DNA from: Bacteroidia bacterium
GTDB lineage: Bacteria; Bacteroidota; Bacteroidia; J057
DNA length: 64,000 nt
Assembly (NCBI GenBank): GCA_030430205.1
Contig: JAUIGE010000001.1
Span: 248,001-312,000 of the forward strand
Direction of reading: 5' to 3'
Part shown: positions 53,212 through 60,886 of the stretch, in pieces
Layout of the letters: each line of letters opens with the position of its first letter
How positions within the stretch are numbered: the stretch's first letter is position 1
Translations under genes and position numbers: made by a program
Notes under the pieces: model-generated
The model's input: the letters and a program-made list of their open reading frames with translations, nothing else
Told to the model about the DNA's origin: nothing
Databases searched by the model: none

Positions 53212-53574
53212 TTAAATAGCCTCTTCCAAAAGGGCATTTTTAGCTGCTTCAACCACTTTTTTGGCGTTTCCTACAAAAATCTGATCATCTAAAATGATCA
53301 CCGGTCGCTTCAAAAAAGTGTACTCTTCCAGTATGTATCGTCTATAATCTTCTTCTGTCAACTTCATTTTGTTCAATCCCATAGCCCGATACTTCATCGC
53401 GCGGCGACTAAACAGTGCCTCGTAGCTACCGGCTCTCTTTTTCATTTCTTCAATTTCATCGGGTTGAATTCCCAGAGATTTGATTTCCCGCATTTCGAAT
53501 TCGGGGCCGACTTGTAGTTCTTTCAGGATTGCCTGACAGGTAGTGCAGTTACCCAGGTGAAATATTTTTTTCAT
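53212..53574 (-). CDS. ArsC/Spx-family thioredoxin-fold protein
   Basis: 120 residues from the ATG at 53574 (MKKIFHLGNCTTCQAIL). The redox motif CTTC (Cys10, Cys13) sits at the start of the first helix, as in arsenate reductase and Spx-like proteins. FLKRPVIILDDQIFVGNAKK (about 86-105) matches the Arg-Pro strand of ArsC. Arsenate reduction is possible but no ars genes are near, and many ArsC-like proteins in Bacteroidota have other roles. Alternative upstream starts add 24 residues without family support. Confidence 0.8.
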   Translation of the reverse strand: MKKIFHLGNCTTCQAILKELQVGPEFEMREIKSLGIQPDEIEEMKKRAGSYEALFSRRAMKYRAMGLNKMKLTEEDYRRYILEEYTFLKRPVIILDDQIFVGNAKKVVEAAKNALLEEAI

Positions 53575-53720
53575 GTATACTTTTTTGGCAAAGAACCGCT
53601 CTTTAAGGCAAATGTTCAACATAGCTATTGCCCCATAGATACTCATTAAAAATTAATGCGAGCATCTCCTTACAGCCTTAACTCTTCAAAAAGCCCTTCG
53701 AGCCTCGAATAAACCGAATT

Positions 53721-53760
53721 AAACAAAAAATCCCTGCAGCTAAAATAGCTATACAGGGAT
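53721..53760 (-). terminator. Terminator of the 53812-54144 gene
   Basis: On the minus strand: stem ATCCCTG/CAGGGAT with an inner AGCTA/TAGCT stem (53730-53760), followed by TTTTTTGTTT (53721-53730). It lies 52 bases after the stop codon. Confidence 0.75.
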
Positions 53761-53811
53761 GAAGTTCCACTTGTTTACCCGAAAATCTATCTCTCTTTCG
53801 TTTGGAATCTC

Positions 53812-54144
53812 TTATTTCATGCTGAGTTCATAGGAGGCTCCCGGACAGGGATGTTCTACCGGAAAGCGTTTTACCCAGAGGGTATCCTGTTTTTCCTCAA
53901 TCTCAATTTTACCGCTTTGGTATTCTTTGACAATCCATAGATGGTCAATGCAATACATATGCTTCGCGTCCAGCGTTGAGACACACAAAACATCTTTTTG
54001 GTTAGTTTGAGACTGTTTGATCAGAGGATCGGGAAGAAGAGGATTCTCTTCCTGGGAAGGCGATTGCTGGTCTGCTGGCTGAATGACAAAAGACAGGCAC
54101 ATCGCCAGGCTGGCTAATGCAATAAGGATTTTCATGGGGCGCAT
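53812..54144 (-). CDS. Small secreted protein of unknown function
   Basis: 110 residues. Signal peptide about 1-23 (MKILIALASLAMCLSFVI from the second Met). The mature protein has a polar Gln/Pro/Ser spacer (PADQQSPSQEENPLLPDP), then a beta-rich part with DVLCVSTLDAKHMYCIDHLW and CPGASYEL, three cysteines in all. Start could be either ATG (54144 or 54135). A good terminator follows. No family recognised. Confidence 0.5.
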   Translation of the reverse strand: MRPMKILIALASLAMCLSFVIQPADQQSPSQEENPLLPDPLIKQSQTNQKDVLCVSTLDAKHMYCIDHLWIVKEYQSGKIEIEEKQDTLWVKRFPVEHPCPGASYELSMK

Positions 54145-54220
54145 TCTGTTTGAAAATTACAAGAGTTTTCATGCTAGGGTATAATTGACTGTTGGCCGGG
54201 GCAGTCTCCTTTTGCTTCTC

Positions 54221-54254
54221 CTCCTACTTCTCAAGAGCAAGTGAGAAGTAGGAG
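54221..54254. other. Perfect 13-base inverted repeat
   Basis: CTCCTACTTCTCA (54221-54233) and TGAGAAGTAGGAG (54242-54254) with an 8-base loop. It lies in the 245-base gap between the lytic-transglycosylase gene and the small secreted-protein gene, and has no T-run. It may be a regulatory or dispersed element. Apart from it and a terminator-like stem at 54360-54385, this gap shows nothing. Confidence 0.5.
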
Positions 54255-54359
54255 TATGAAACAAAGTGTGAATGAGACTTTCCGTATGCTTGACAAGTAC
54301 AAATCTAGCATAAGAAAAAAAACTTTTTAGACGGATTGCCTATAATTTCTTACAGGTTC

Positions 54360-54385
54360 AAAAGGGAAGATGGCTCTTCCCTTTT
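54360..54385 (-). terminator. Terminator-like hairpin after the lytic-transglycosylase gene
   Basis: Perfect 10-base stem AAAAGGGAAG (54360-54369)/CTTCCCTTTT (54376-54385) with loop ATGGCT, 4 bases past the minus-strand stop. The T-run is inside the stem, as in many A/T-armed terminators of this phylum. Confidence 0.6.
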
Positions 54386-54389
54386 TCTT

Positions 54390-55265
54390 TTAGCTATTCT
54401 TGTTATCCGTCATATAAGCGGTAGGGAAAATACGTTGCATACGCTTGTCAATATCACTTACAGTCACGCGACCATCACTGTTCTCATCAAGACCAATATT
54501 GAGTTTGTATTTGCGGGAAGGGTTGGCATAGAGTGTATAGCAATAATCTCCTTCCAAAGCTTTGGGATACAATATAGCCAGATAAAGATCTGTCAACGAC
54601 TCAAAGCCTCTATAGCGTTTTCTTACACTATCCAGGTATTTGTAGACATATTCCAACTGGTCTACATGTGCCAAGCCTTTCAACTCAGCGATGGTAACGC
54701 CCAGTTCCTCCGCTGTTTCAGGCATCCACTGGATAAGCCCTACAGCCCCGCTGCCACGATGATTCATTACAGATGCGTCAAATTTTGACTCAGAATACAT
54801 CACAGCCATCAGCCATTCAGGAGGAACCCCCAATTCTTCTGCGACATCGCGCACCTTGGTTTCAAAACTCAGGGCATCTGCCACATGCTGACTTGCTTTG
54901 TCGATCAAATACAGGGAAGGAACGTCTTCGATGATTTCGCCTGTAATAGGCATACTTATGGTGTTACTTCCTGTCTTTACCAATGAAAAGGTAAAGATGT
55001 TGGTCAGAATCACGACCAGGCCGATCAGGCTGATGGTCCTGAAATTGACAGGTACATACTGGGGCGCAGACTTAACCATGGTGAAACCCCGCGCCTGCTG
55101 ATAGCTTTCTTTGGGTCCAAAAATTTGCATAACTCTTTGCTTGATTTGCTGAAAATGAAAAAAAGTAATTTCGACTAACTTCATCAGCAATAATACTAAT
55201 AAAATTAGATTTTCCAAACCAAGAACGACCGTTTTGCTAATTTTTTTGGCTGAACTGTATTCCAT
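54390..55265 (-). CDS. Membrane-anchored lytic transglycosylase-like protein with a C-terminal EF-hand loop
   Basis: 291 residues. Two hydrophobic segments (about 18-38 and 77-97) flank a basic loop. The SLT domain covers about 135-245: catalytic Glu159 in MYSESKFDAS, then GSGAVGLIQWMPETA (172-185) and YPKALEGDYCYTLY. It would cleave peptidoglycan between MurNAc and GlcNAc. At 260-271 DENSDGRVTVSD is a canonical EF-hand calcium loop, single, like a dockerin half. A calcium requirement or a docking role is inferred. Monocistronic by its surroundings. Confidence 0.8.
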   Translation of the reverse strand: MEYSSAKKISKTVVLGLENLILLVLLLMKLVEITFFHFQQIKQRVMQIFGPKESYQQARGFTMVKSAPQYVPVNFRTISLIGLVVILTNIFTFSLVKTGSNTISMPITGEIIEDVPSLYLIDKASQHVADALSFETKVRDVAEELGVPPEWLMAVMYSESKFDASVMNHRGSGAVGLIQWMPETAEELGVTIAELKGLAHVDQLEYVYKYLDSVRKRYRGFESLTDLYLAILYPKALEGDYCYTLYANPSRKYKLNIGLDENSDGRVTVSDIDKRMQRIFPTAYMTDNKNS

Positions 55266-55399
55266 TGCTAAAAAAAATGCTTGTTTATGCTAATATACAT
55301 CCTTTCACCAAACGCGGAAATACCTAACTTACGTTATGTTGAATAGTACTTGCAAGGAGGCGTTTTCCATTTTTGTATGCCTACATAGACTTACTGTAC

Positions 55400-57217
55400 A
55401 TGAAATATTTTCTTAATTTACTACTTATCAGCCTATTATCCCCCTGTTTACAGGGGCAAATTCTGCAACCTGCCTCCCTGCAACTGCCAAATGGCTATAG
55501 CCAGGAGCAAGTGAAAGCTGCCATTATCCTTCATTTTCCCCAAAGCCAGTTTGCTGAAAGTGGCCTGAGGCTATTTGATTTTCATCAAACGCCCGGGGGG
55601 CAATATTGGACCTTTCGGCAGACTTTTCGCGGCAAACCCATTTACCAGGCAAGCGTCAAGGCAAAAGTAAATACAGACGGGCGGGTCCCTTTTTTCATGA
55701 ATTCTCTGTATGAAAAAAACCTTAGCGCAGCTCCTGAAAAGGATCGTTTTGTCCTAACGGACATGGGAATCCGTGTTTTACTCCTCAAGCGGATGCCCGC
55801 TTTTAGCCATCATCTAGAAGCCGTATGGCTTCCTGAAGGAAAGCAGCTTAGAGCGGCTTATCTCGTCCAAAGTTATGCCCACCATAGCACAGAAAGCTAT
55901 GAACTGCTGATCGATGCTGCCACCGGAACAGAACTGCAACGCCTTGACATCACAGCCTATCACCGCCATCAAACGATGGCAGATACGACAGGCCAGGGGC
56001 GCGTTTTTCGCCCCAATCCCTGCACAGCCGCAGGCGTGCCTTATGGCACCCTTTTCTCCAACAATGACGATATGCATCTACCGATCTTTGAGGCTTATAT
56101 GGACACCATCCTTTTGAAAGACCTGAATTATCAAAATGGTCAATTTTTGCTGGAAGGCCCCTATGTGAGGCTGATGGAGTTTTCTATTCCCAATGTGCCG
56201 CCCGTGAGCAGCAGTGATGGAAACTTCTTTTTCAAACGCGACCAAACGGGTTTTGAGGATGTGATGGCCTATTACCATATAGATACATTTCAGCGCTATG
56301 TGCAATCGCTGGGCTATACCGACTTGTACTCAACTACGCCCATTCAGGTAGATGCCCATGGCGCAGCAGGCAACGACCAATCCAGCTTCAGCACCAATGG
56401 CCGCATCCAGTACGGCACCAATTACGGCGCAAGCAATGAGCATGTCGATGATGCAGAAGATGCAGATGTGATCATCCATGAATATGGCCATGCGCTCTCG
56501 CATGCAGCCGCGCCGGGTACGCGTGGCGGCAACCAGCGGATCGGGCTGGATGAGGGCTATTGCGATTATTTCGCAGCGGCTTATAGTTACGATATTCGCC
56601 CGGACTATGGCTGGGCGCAGGTTTTCAACTGGGACGGCCACAATGAATTTTGGGAAGGCCGGTATGCAGATTCGGAGCAAAAATTTTCATCTACTGGCCT
56701 GGGAAAATACGATTATGCAGAAGTATGGTCTTCTGCTATGATGCGGCTGCGCCAGGACATCGGTGCCACCGAATGTGATCGCCTGCAACTGGAGATTCTC
56801 TATGGCAGTGCGCAAAACATGACCTTCTTTGATGCATATCAACTGCTTCTACATGCAGATACAGCGCTTTTTGCGGGTATTCATAGCCCTCAAATCACTT
56901 TTCGCTTTTGCGAAATTGAAGTCGTAACAGGCGACGCCTGTAAGGGATTGGCGCTTGAGCCGGGCCTTTTACAGAAAGCCTGGACGGCACAGTATGTCAC
57001 GGGCGAATGCCTTTATATCAAATGGAATGAGGATTCGCTTTTTCCCTCCCAAAACAAAAGCTTCCAACTGACAAATGCGCTGGGACAGCTTATCGGCAAA
57101 AAGACTATTCAGGGGGGAAATTTGCTTTCTTTTTCTTCCCTACCCAGCGGGCTGTATATCATTAGCCTGTATGAAGGAGGAAATCTATTGGAAAGCCGGA
57201 AGGTAGTAGTTTGGTAA
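55400..57217 (+). CDS. Secreted gluzincin metalloprotease with T9SS type A sorting domain
   Basis: 605 residues from the ATG at 55400 (MKYFLNLLLISLLSPCLQG signal peptide); an upstream TTG adds nine unlikely residues. An FTP-like propeptide (about 25-190: YSQEQVKAAIILHFPQSQF, then YWTFRQTFRGKPIYQASVK) precedes a catalytic domain with HEYGH at 360-364 and the third ligand Glu385 in LDEGYCDYFAA, as in M4/M36-type proteases. The end (ALGQLIGKKTIQGG, LPSGLYIISLYEGG, ESRKVVVW) is a type A sorting domain. Predicted extracellular protease, and the second such T9SS cargo after the gene at 24669. Confidence 0.85.
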   Translation: MKYFLNLLLISLLSPCLQGQILQPASLQLPNGYSQEQVKAAIILHFPQSQFAESGLRLFDFHQTPGGQYWTFRQTFRGKPIYQASVKAKVNTDGRVPFFMNSLYEKNLSAAPEKDRFVLTDMGIRVLLLKRMPAFSHHLEAVWLPEGKQLRAAYLVQSYAHHSTESYELLIDAATGTELQRLDITAYHRHQTMADTTGQGRVFRPNPCTAAGVPYGTLFSNNDDMHLPIFEAYMDTILLKDLNYQNGQFLLEGPYVRLMEFSIPNVPPVSSSDGNFFFKRDQTGFEDVMAYYHIDTFQRYVQSLGYTDLYSTTPIQVDAHGAAGNDQSSFSTNGRIQYGTNYGASNEHVDDAEDADVIIHEYGHALSHAAAPGTRGGNQRIGLDEGYCDYFAAAYSYDIRPDYGWAQVFNWDGHNEFWEGRYADSEQKFSSTGLGKYDYAEVWSSAMMRLRQDIGATECDRLQLEILYGSAQNMTFFDAYQLLLHADTALFAGIHSPQITFRFCEIEVVTGDACKGLALEPGLLQKAWTAQYVTGECLYIKWNEDSLFPSQNKSFQLTNALGQLIGKKTIQGGNLLSFSSLPSGLYIISLYEGGNLLESRKVVVW

Positions 57218-57224
57218 AAATTTC

Positions 57225-57232
57225 TATTTTTG
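57225..57232 (+). promoter_or_regulatory. -7 box before fabI
   Basis: TATTTTTG, full match to TAnnTTTG, 54 bases before the fabI ATG. A TTTG lies only 11 bases upstream, too close for -33, so only the -7 element is supported. Confidence 0.35.
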
Positions 57233-57286
57233 CGCCCAACCAGGTTCAATTAAATCAAACTCTCAACCGATCAAAGGATCTTTTTT

Positions 57287-58102
57287 ATGGCAAACAATCT
57301 ACTCAAAGGTAAAAAAGGCATCATCTTCGGTGCATTGGATTCTAACTCTATCGCATGGAAAGTGGCGGAAGCAGCACATGCTGAGGGAGCCCAAATCATG
57401 CTCACCAATGCAGCCGTAGCGCTTCGCATGGGCGAAATCAATGTTTTGGCTGAAAAAATCGGCGCGCAGGTAATTCCTGCCGATGCGACTTCCATGGAAG
57501 AGTTGGGCGCGCTGCTCGACGCTGCTGAAGCAGAATTTGGCAAAATTGACTTTGTGCTGCATTCCATCGGCATGTCGCCCAATGTGCGCAAGAAGCGCGC
57601 ATATACCGATCTCCACTACGATTGGCTGGGCAAGACATTTGATGTCTCAGCTATTTCTTTCCACAAAATCATGCAGCTGCTGTACCAGCGCGATTTGATG
57701 AATGAATGGGGATCCATCCTGGCGCTTACCTATGTGGCTGCGCAGCGGACTTTCAGCGAGTACAATGATATGGCCGATGCCAAAGCATTGCTGGAGTCAT
57801 TTGCGCGCAGTTTTGGCTATCATTTTGGTAAAAAGAGCCATGTGCGTGTAAATACCATTTCTCAATCACCGACCCCTACTACCGCAGGTACTGGTGTAGC
57901 AGGCTTTGACAAAATGCTTTCCTATGGCGAACTGATGTCACCTCTTGGCAATGCCACAGCAGATGATTGCGCGAAGTATTGCGTCATGATGTTTTCAGAC
58001 TATACCAAACGCATCACCATGCAGAACCTATTCAATGATGGAGGATTCTCCAGCATGGGCATCTCTGCCGATATGTTTGAGCATTTTAATCCTGAAGGAT
58101 AG
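57287..58102 (+). CDS. fabI: Enoyl-[acyl-carrier-protein] reductase (NADH)
   Basis: 271 residues. Last reduction in each round of fatty-acid elongation. A short-chain dehydrogenase fold with the FabI-type cofactor loop GALDSNSIAWKVA (15-27), HSIGMSP (92-98) and the catalytic pair Tyr159 and Lys166 in EYNDMADAKALLE. NTISQSPTPTTAGTG near 198 is the substrate-loop region. Triclosan-type FabI inhibitors act on this family. The gap to the next gene is filled entirely by heptad repeats. Confidence 0.95.
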   Translation: MANNLLKGKKGIIFGALDSNSIAWKVAEAAHAEGAQIMLTNAAVALRMGEINVLAEKIGAQVIPADATSMEELGALLDAAEAEFGKIDFVLHSIGMSPNVRKKRAYTDLHYDWLGKTFDVSAISFHKIMQLLYQRDLMNEWGSILALTYVAAQRTFSEYNDMADAKALLESFARSFGYHFGKKSHVRVNTISQSPTPTTAGTGVAGFDKMLSYGELMSPLGNATADDCAKYCVMMFSDYTKRITMQNLFNDGGFSSMGISADMFEHFNPEG

Positions 58103-58104
58103 CA

Positions 58105-58213
58105 GGGTTTTGGGTTTTGGGTTTCGAGTTTTGGGTTTCGGGTTTTGGGTTTCGAGTTTCGGGTTTTGGGTTTTGGGTTTTTCACTCGGAACCCGAAACT
58201 CAAAACCCGAAAC
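58105..58213. repeat. Telomere-like heptad tandem repeat with inverted arm
   Basis: Ten consecutive 7-base units of the form TTTYGRG (TTTTGGG, TTTCGAG, TTTCGGG) from 58108 to 58177, then a short spacer and the complementary motif AACCCGAAACTCAAAACCC from about 58190. The two parts can pair into a long hairpin. It occupies the whole gap between fabI and the convergent gene, so it may also serve as a terminator. Confidence 0.85.
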
Positions 58214-59380
58214 TTACTTTTCTTCTTCAAGCCTCACCTTGCGTATGGCTGCGTCCAAAGAAATTTCATTGCGATCATAGGCCTGTAGCACTTCTGCTTT
58301 GATCGAAAAATTTACCTCCCGCTTTTCCTCACAATCAGAACATGATGGAACGATCAAGCCTACCGTAAGCAATTCATTTGGCTCAAGGTTGCGCAGGGTC
58401 CTGCCATAGGATACCATGATCCGTGGAACTTCCTCTCTGAATTTTTTCACCAAAGATTCAGCATCTTCGACAGCTTTTTTCCTCCCTGAATCATCCAATA
58501 ACAATTTCCCTTTACTGGCTTCATTGCTCCTCCTGGGGGTTTGAGCGATGATCGTAAATGTACTGCCATATTTCCCCGCCCAATACACATCATAATTTAC
58601 CCCCAGGCCTTCCAGCACTTTCATATCGACTTTTGCAGCGGGAAAGGAAAAAAACTCACCTTCCGATGCCTGAAAATCATTCCGGTGCGCTTTTTCGATT
58701 TCATACAATCGCTCGCTCAGGATTTTGCCAAATACCCGAAACTCCAACTGGTTTTTTTCCTCCTTTTGCTCGCTGTGAAATGATACTTTTTCCTGAAAAG
58801 CAGTGGGAGACAATTTTCCGCTTCGAAGCGAGCGAATGTCTTCCATTTTGGCAGAAGCAGAAATAAGCCCCTGATAAGAAGTGCCGCTGCTTGCGAGAGC
58901 CCCTCTCACCTGCCCCCTGTAAAAGGTCACTGCATTTTGCTGGCTTTGCCCATCATAGACCACCATGACTTTTTCGTCAGCCTGTAGCTCTCCTGCCAAA
59001 TCACCATACTGCTGCAGGAAAAACCGGAGGTTCTTTTCAATGGTTTTTTCTGCACTATCAGGGGAAGAAACATGGCCATAGATCGTCCCAGGCGTAGCAA
59101 GAGCAGAAGGGCTGCTTACCAAAAGAGGCTCACTTCCAGCCCGGGCCCGGCTAAGCTGAAGGGCCGGAGGGGCATATAAAATGATCCCAAAACCCGGCTG
59201 GTAGCGCGCTTCCTGGTTATTGCTGCGAAAGCGAAGGCCGGAAACATCAATGCCAGATTGAAACAATTCATGCAGTATCTCATTCATCACATGCATGTCC
59301 TGCTCCATCCGTGCAGAAGGCGCGGTGGACTGAGCAAGGCTGAGGGATAGTAGGAGGGGAATAATAAGTATGTACTTCAT
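58214..59380 (-). CDS. Secreted protein of unknown function in a sigma/anti-sigma operon
   Basis: 388 residues. Signal peptide 1-17 (MKYILIIPLLLSLSLAQS). The rest is a soluble mix of strands and charged helices with no recognised domain; two similar parts (YGDLAGELQADEKVMVVYDG and DVYWAGKYGSTFTIIAQTPR) suggest paired beta-sheets with a substrate-like strand. A CSDCEEKREV segment near 346 holds a CxxC pair. It overlaps the anti-sigma gene by 4 bases and is third in the operon after sigma and anti-sigma, so it may be the envelope sensor or effector of that system. Confidence 0.65.
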   Translation of the reverse strand: MKYILIIPLLLSLSLAQSTAPSARMEQDMHVMNEILHELFQSGIDVSGLRFRSNNQEARYQPGFGIILYAPPALQLSRARAGSEPLLVSSPSALATPGTIYGHVSSPDSAEKTIEKNLRFFLQQYGDLAGELQADEKVMVVYDGQSQQNAVTFYRGQVRGALASSGTSYQGLISASAKMEDIRSLRSGKLSPTAFQEKVSFHSEQKEEKNQLEFRVFGKILSERLYEIEKAHRNDFQASEGEFFSFPAAKVDMKVLEGLGVNYDVYWAGKYGSTFTIIAQTPRRSNEASKGKLLLDDSGRKKAVEDAESLVKKFREEVPRIMVSYGRTLRNLEPNELLTVGLIVPSCSDCEEKREVNFSIKAEVLQAYDRNEISLDAAIRKVRLEEEK

Positions 59381-60132
59381 GGGGATAGGTTAAAAATGTG
59401 AGAAATTTCAGTGCGGAGAAAATCTGTTTCAACCTGCTGAAAGGAAGCCTGCTGAATCAATTCATTCAAGGTATATTCAATGAGTTCGAGATCTTCTTCG
59501 CGTTGCTGCTGAATATGGAAACTGTACTGATCGAGCAAAGCCATCAGTTGGTCTGCCTGCTTTTGTTCAGCCTGTTGAAAGAACGATAGGAAGCTTTGCT
59601 TTGTCTCGGCCAGGAGGGCATAGCGTATAGCAGCAAGCTGCTTCGGATCCAGCCTGGCGGCTTCAGGCTGATGCTCACGCATGCGCTGCATGCGCTCTTC
59701 CAGCACGCAAAGCGTGCCTTCCAGCTCATCCTGACTCGCCAGGAGTTCCTCCTGCCAGCTTGTGTCTGGCTCCGGCTGCGCCACAGGCGCAGCAAAGCCC
59801 ACGACAAGCTGCTTGTCGTGAATCGCCATCTGCAAGCCGGACATACGTCCGGCAAATAGCAGCAGCGCAAGAGCTGCTGCCACACGCAACCCGCGCGAAC
59901 CCAGCCACTGCTGCGCCAGCGATGGCTGGGCCGGAGGAGAAATGATCAAAGGCGGAAGCCTTTCCGCCTCGCCTGCGGCTGTTTGCAGGCAGCCACGAGC
60001 CTGCCGGAGCTGCATCAGCTCTGCACTTAGCGCAGCGTCCTGCGCCAGGCGAGATTCCAGCTCCTGCTTTTGAGCTTCGTCCAACTCATCGTAGAGGTAG
60101 GACATCAGGATATCGATATCTTGTTTGTTCAT
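59377..60132 (-). CDS. Anti-sigma factor-like transmembrane protein
   Basis: 251 residues. The cytoplasmic N-terminus (1-75: DILMSYLYDELDEAQKQELE, then RLAQDAALSAELMQLR) has the zinc-free anti-sigma helix pattern common in this phylum. One membrane segment at about 83-103 (RVAAALALLLFAGRMSGLQM) and a periplasmic helical domain (about 125-245, Gln/Glu-rich). The start overlaps the sigma gene stop by 4 bases, a typical sigma/anti-sigma arrangement. It should hold the sigma factor at the membrane until an envelope signal acts on its periplasmic part. Confidence 0.75.
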   Translation of the reverse strand: MNKQDIDILMSYLYDELDEAQKQELESRLAQDAALSAELMQLRQARGCLQTAAGEAERLPPLIISPPAQPSLAQQWLGSRGLRVAAALALLLFAGRMSGLQMAIHDKQLVVGFAAPVAQPEPDTSWQEELLASQDELEGTLCVLEERMQRMREHQPEAARLDPKQLAAIRYALLAETKQSFLSFFQQAEQKQADQLMALLDQYSFHIQQQREEDLELIEYTLNELIQQASFQQVETDFLRTEISHIFNLSP

Positions 60133-60734
60133 CGTAGAAAGAGCTTATGCGCCTTTTTCAGCTCTATTTGCTTGCTCAAAGCTTTGAGGCCGTAATAGAG
60201 GCGCGATTTAACGGTATTTTCAGAAAGCTCCAGGATCTCGGCGATCTCGCGAAATTTGAGGCCTTCATATTCTTTCAAAAGGATAACCAGGCGTTGGTTT
60301 TCGGGCAGGCGCTGCAGCGCCTGCTGGACAATGGTTTTCAGCTCGCTGCCAGCGAGGCTGTCGTGGGGGCCTGGCTCCGGGCTTGCCATCTCGGCCTGCT
60401 GATGCAGGGCATCAGAACTTAGCCAGCTGGCTGGCATTACTTTGCGGCGGCGGTGCCGCCGCTCTTCCTCGCGACAGCAGTTGGTCGCGATCTGATATAG
60501 CCAGGAGCGAAAAGCCTGCGGCTCTTTGAGGGTGTGCAGCTTTGCCTGCACAGCCACGAAACTGCGCTGCGTAGCTTCCTCCGCCAGGTTTTGGCTGGCC
60601 CCATTCAGTTGCCGACTGGCAAAATATTTATGGGCGTAGCCCCATATACTGCCATAAGATAGCTTGATCAGCTCCTCCAGCGCGGAGCGTTCCCCTGCTT
60701 TTGCCTGCAAAACGATATGTGACGGAATATTCAT
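60129..60734 (-). CDS. ECF RNA polymerase sigma factor
   Basis: 201 residues. Region 2 (about 12-95: AGERSALEELIKLSYGSIWG, EEATQRSFVAVQAKL and FRSWLYQIATNCCREEERRH) and region 4 (about 135-190: ALQRLPENQRLVILLKEYEG, LKFREIAEILELSENTVKSR) are separated by an acidic linker. It leads a three-gene operon whose members overlap by 4 bases each. Target promoters are probably those of envelope genes, including its own. The intergenic element at 60776-60865 lies directly upstream. Confidence 0.92.
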   Translation of the reverse strand: MNIPSHIVLQAKAGERSALEELIKLSYGSIWGYAHKYFASRQLNGASQNLAEEATQRSFVAVQAKLHTLKEPQAFRSWLYQIATNCCREEERRHRRRKVMPASWLSSDALHQQAEMASPEPGPHDSLAGSELKTIVQQALQRLPENQRLVILLKEYEGLKFREIAEILELSENTVKSRLYYGLKALSKQIELKKAHKLFLR

Positions 60735-60775
60735 TTCACCTCATGATGTAGGCAGTTGTCAAAAAGTTTTAATTT

Positions 60776-60865
60776 GACACAGATAAAAACAGATGGGACT
60801 GATTTACGCATGTCAACAAGCATCGTAATCCGTACAAATCAGTTAAACCTGTGTAAATCTGTGTC
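60776..60865. repeat. Cruciform-forming intergenic element
   Basis: Outer arms GACACAGAT (60776-60784) and ATCTGTGTC (60857-60865); inner arms ACTGATTT (60798-60805) and AAATCAGT (60836-60843). The ACAGAT/GATTTAC/TGTGTAAATCTGTG wording resembles intergenic repeats dispersed in Bacteroidota genomes. It fills most of the 152-base gap between divergent genes. Other copies cannot be checked here. Confidence 0.55.
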
Positions 60866-60886
60866 CCTTCCTTTCCCAAAAAAATT

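Noticed and set aside
58105-58213. CRISPR array
   Set aside because: Units are 7 bases with no spacers; it is a simple tandem repeat.
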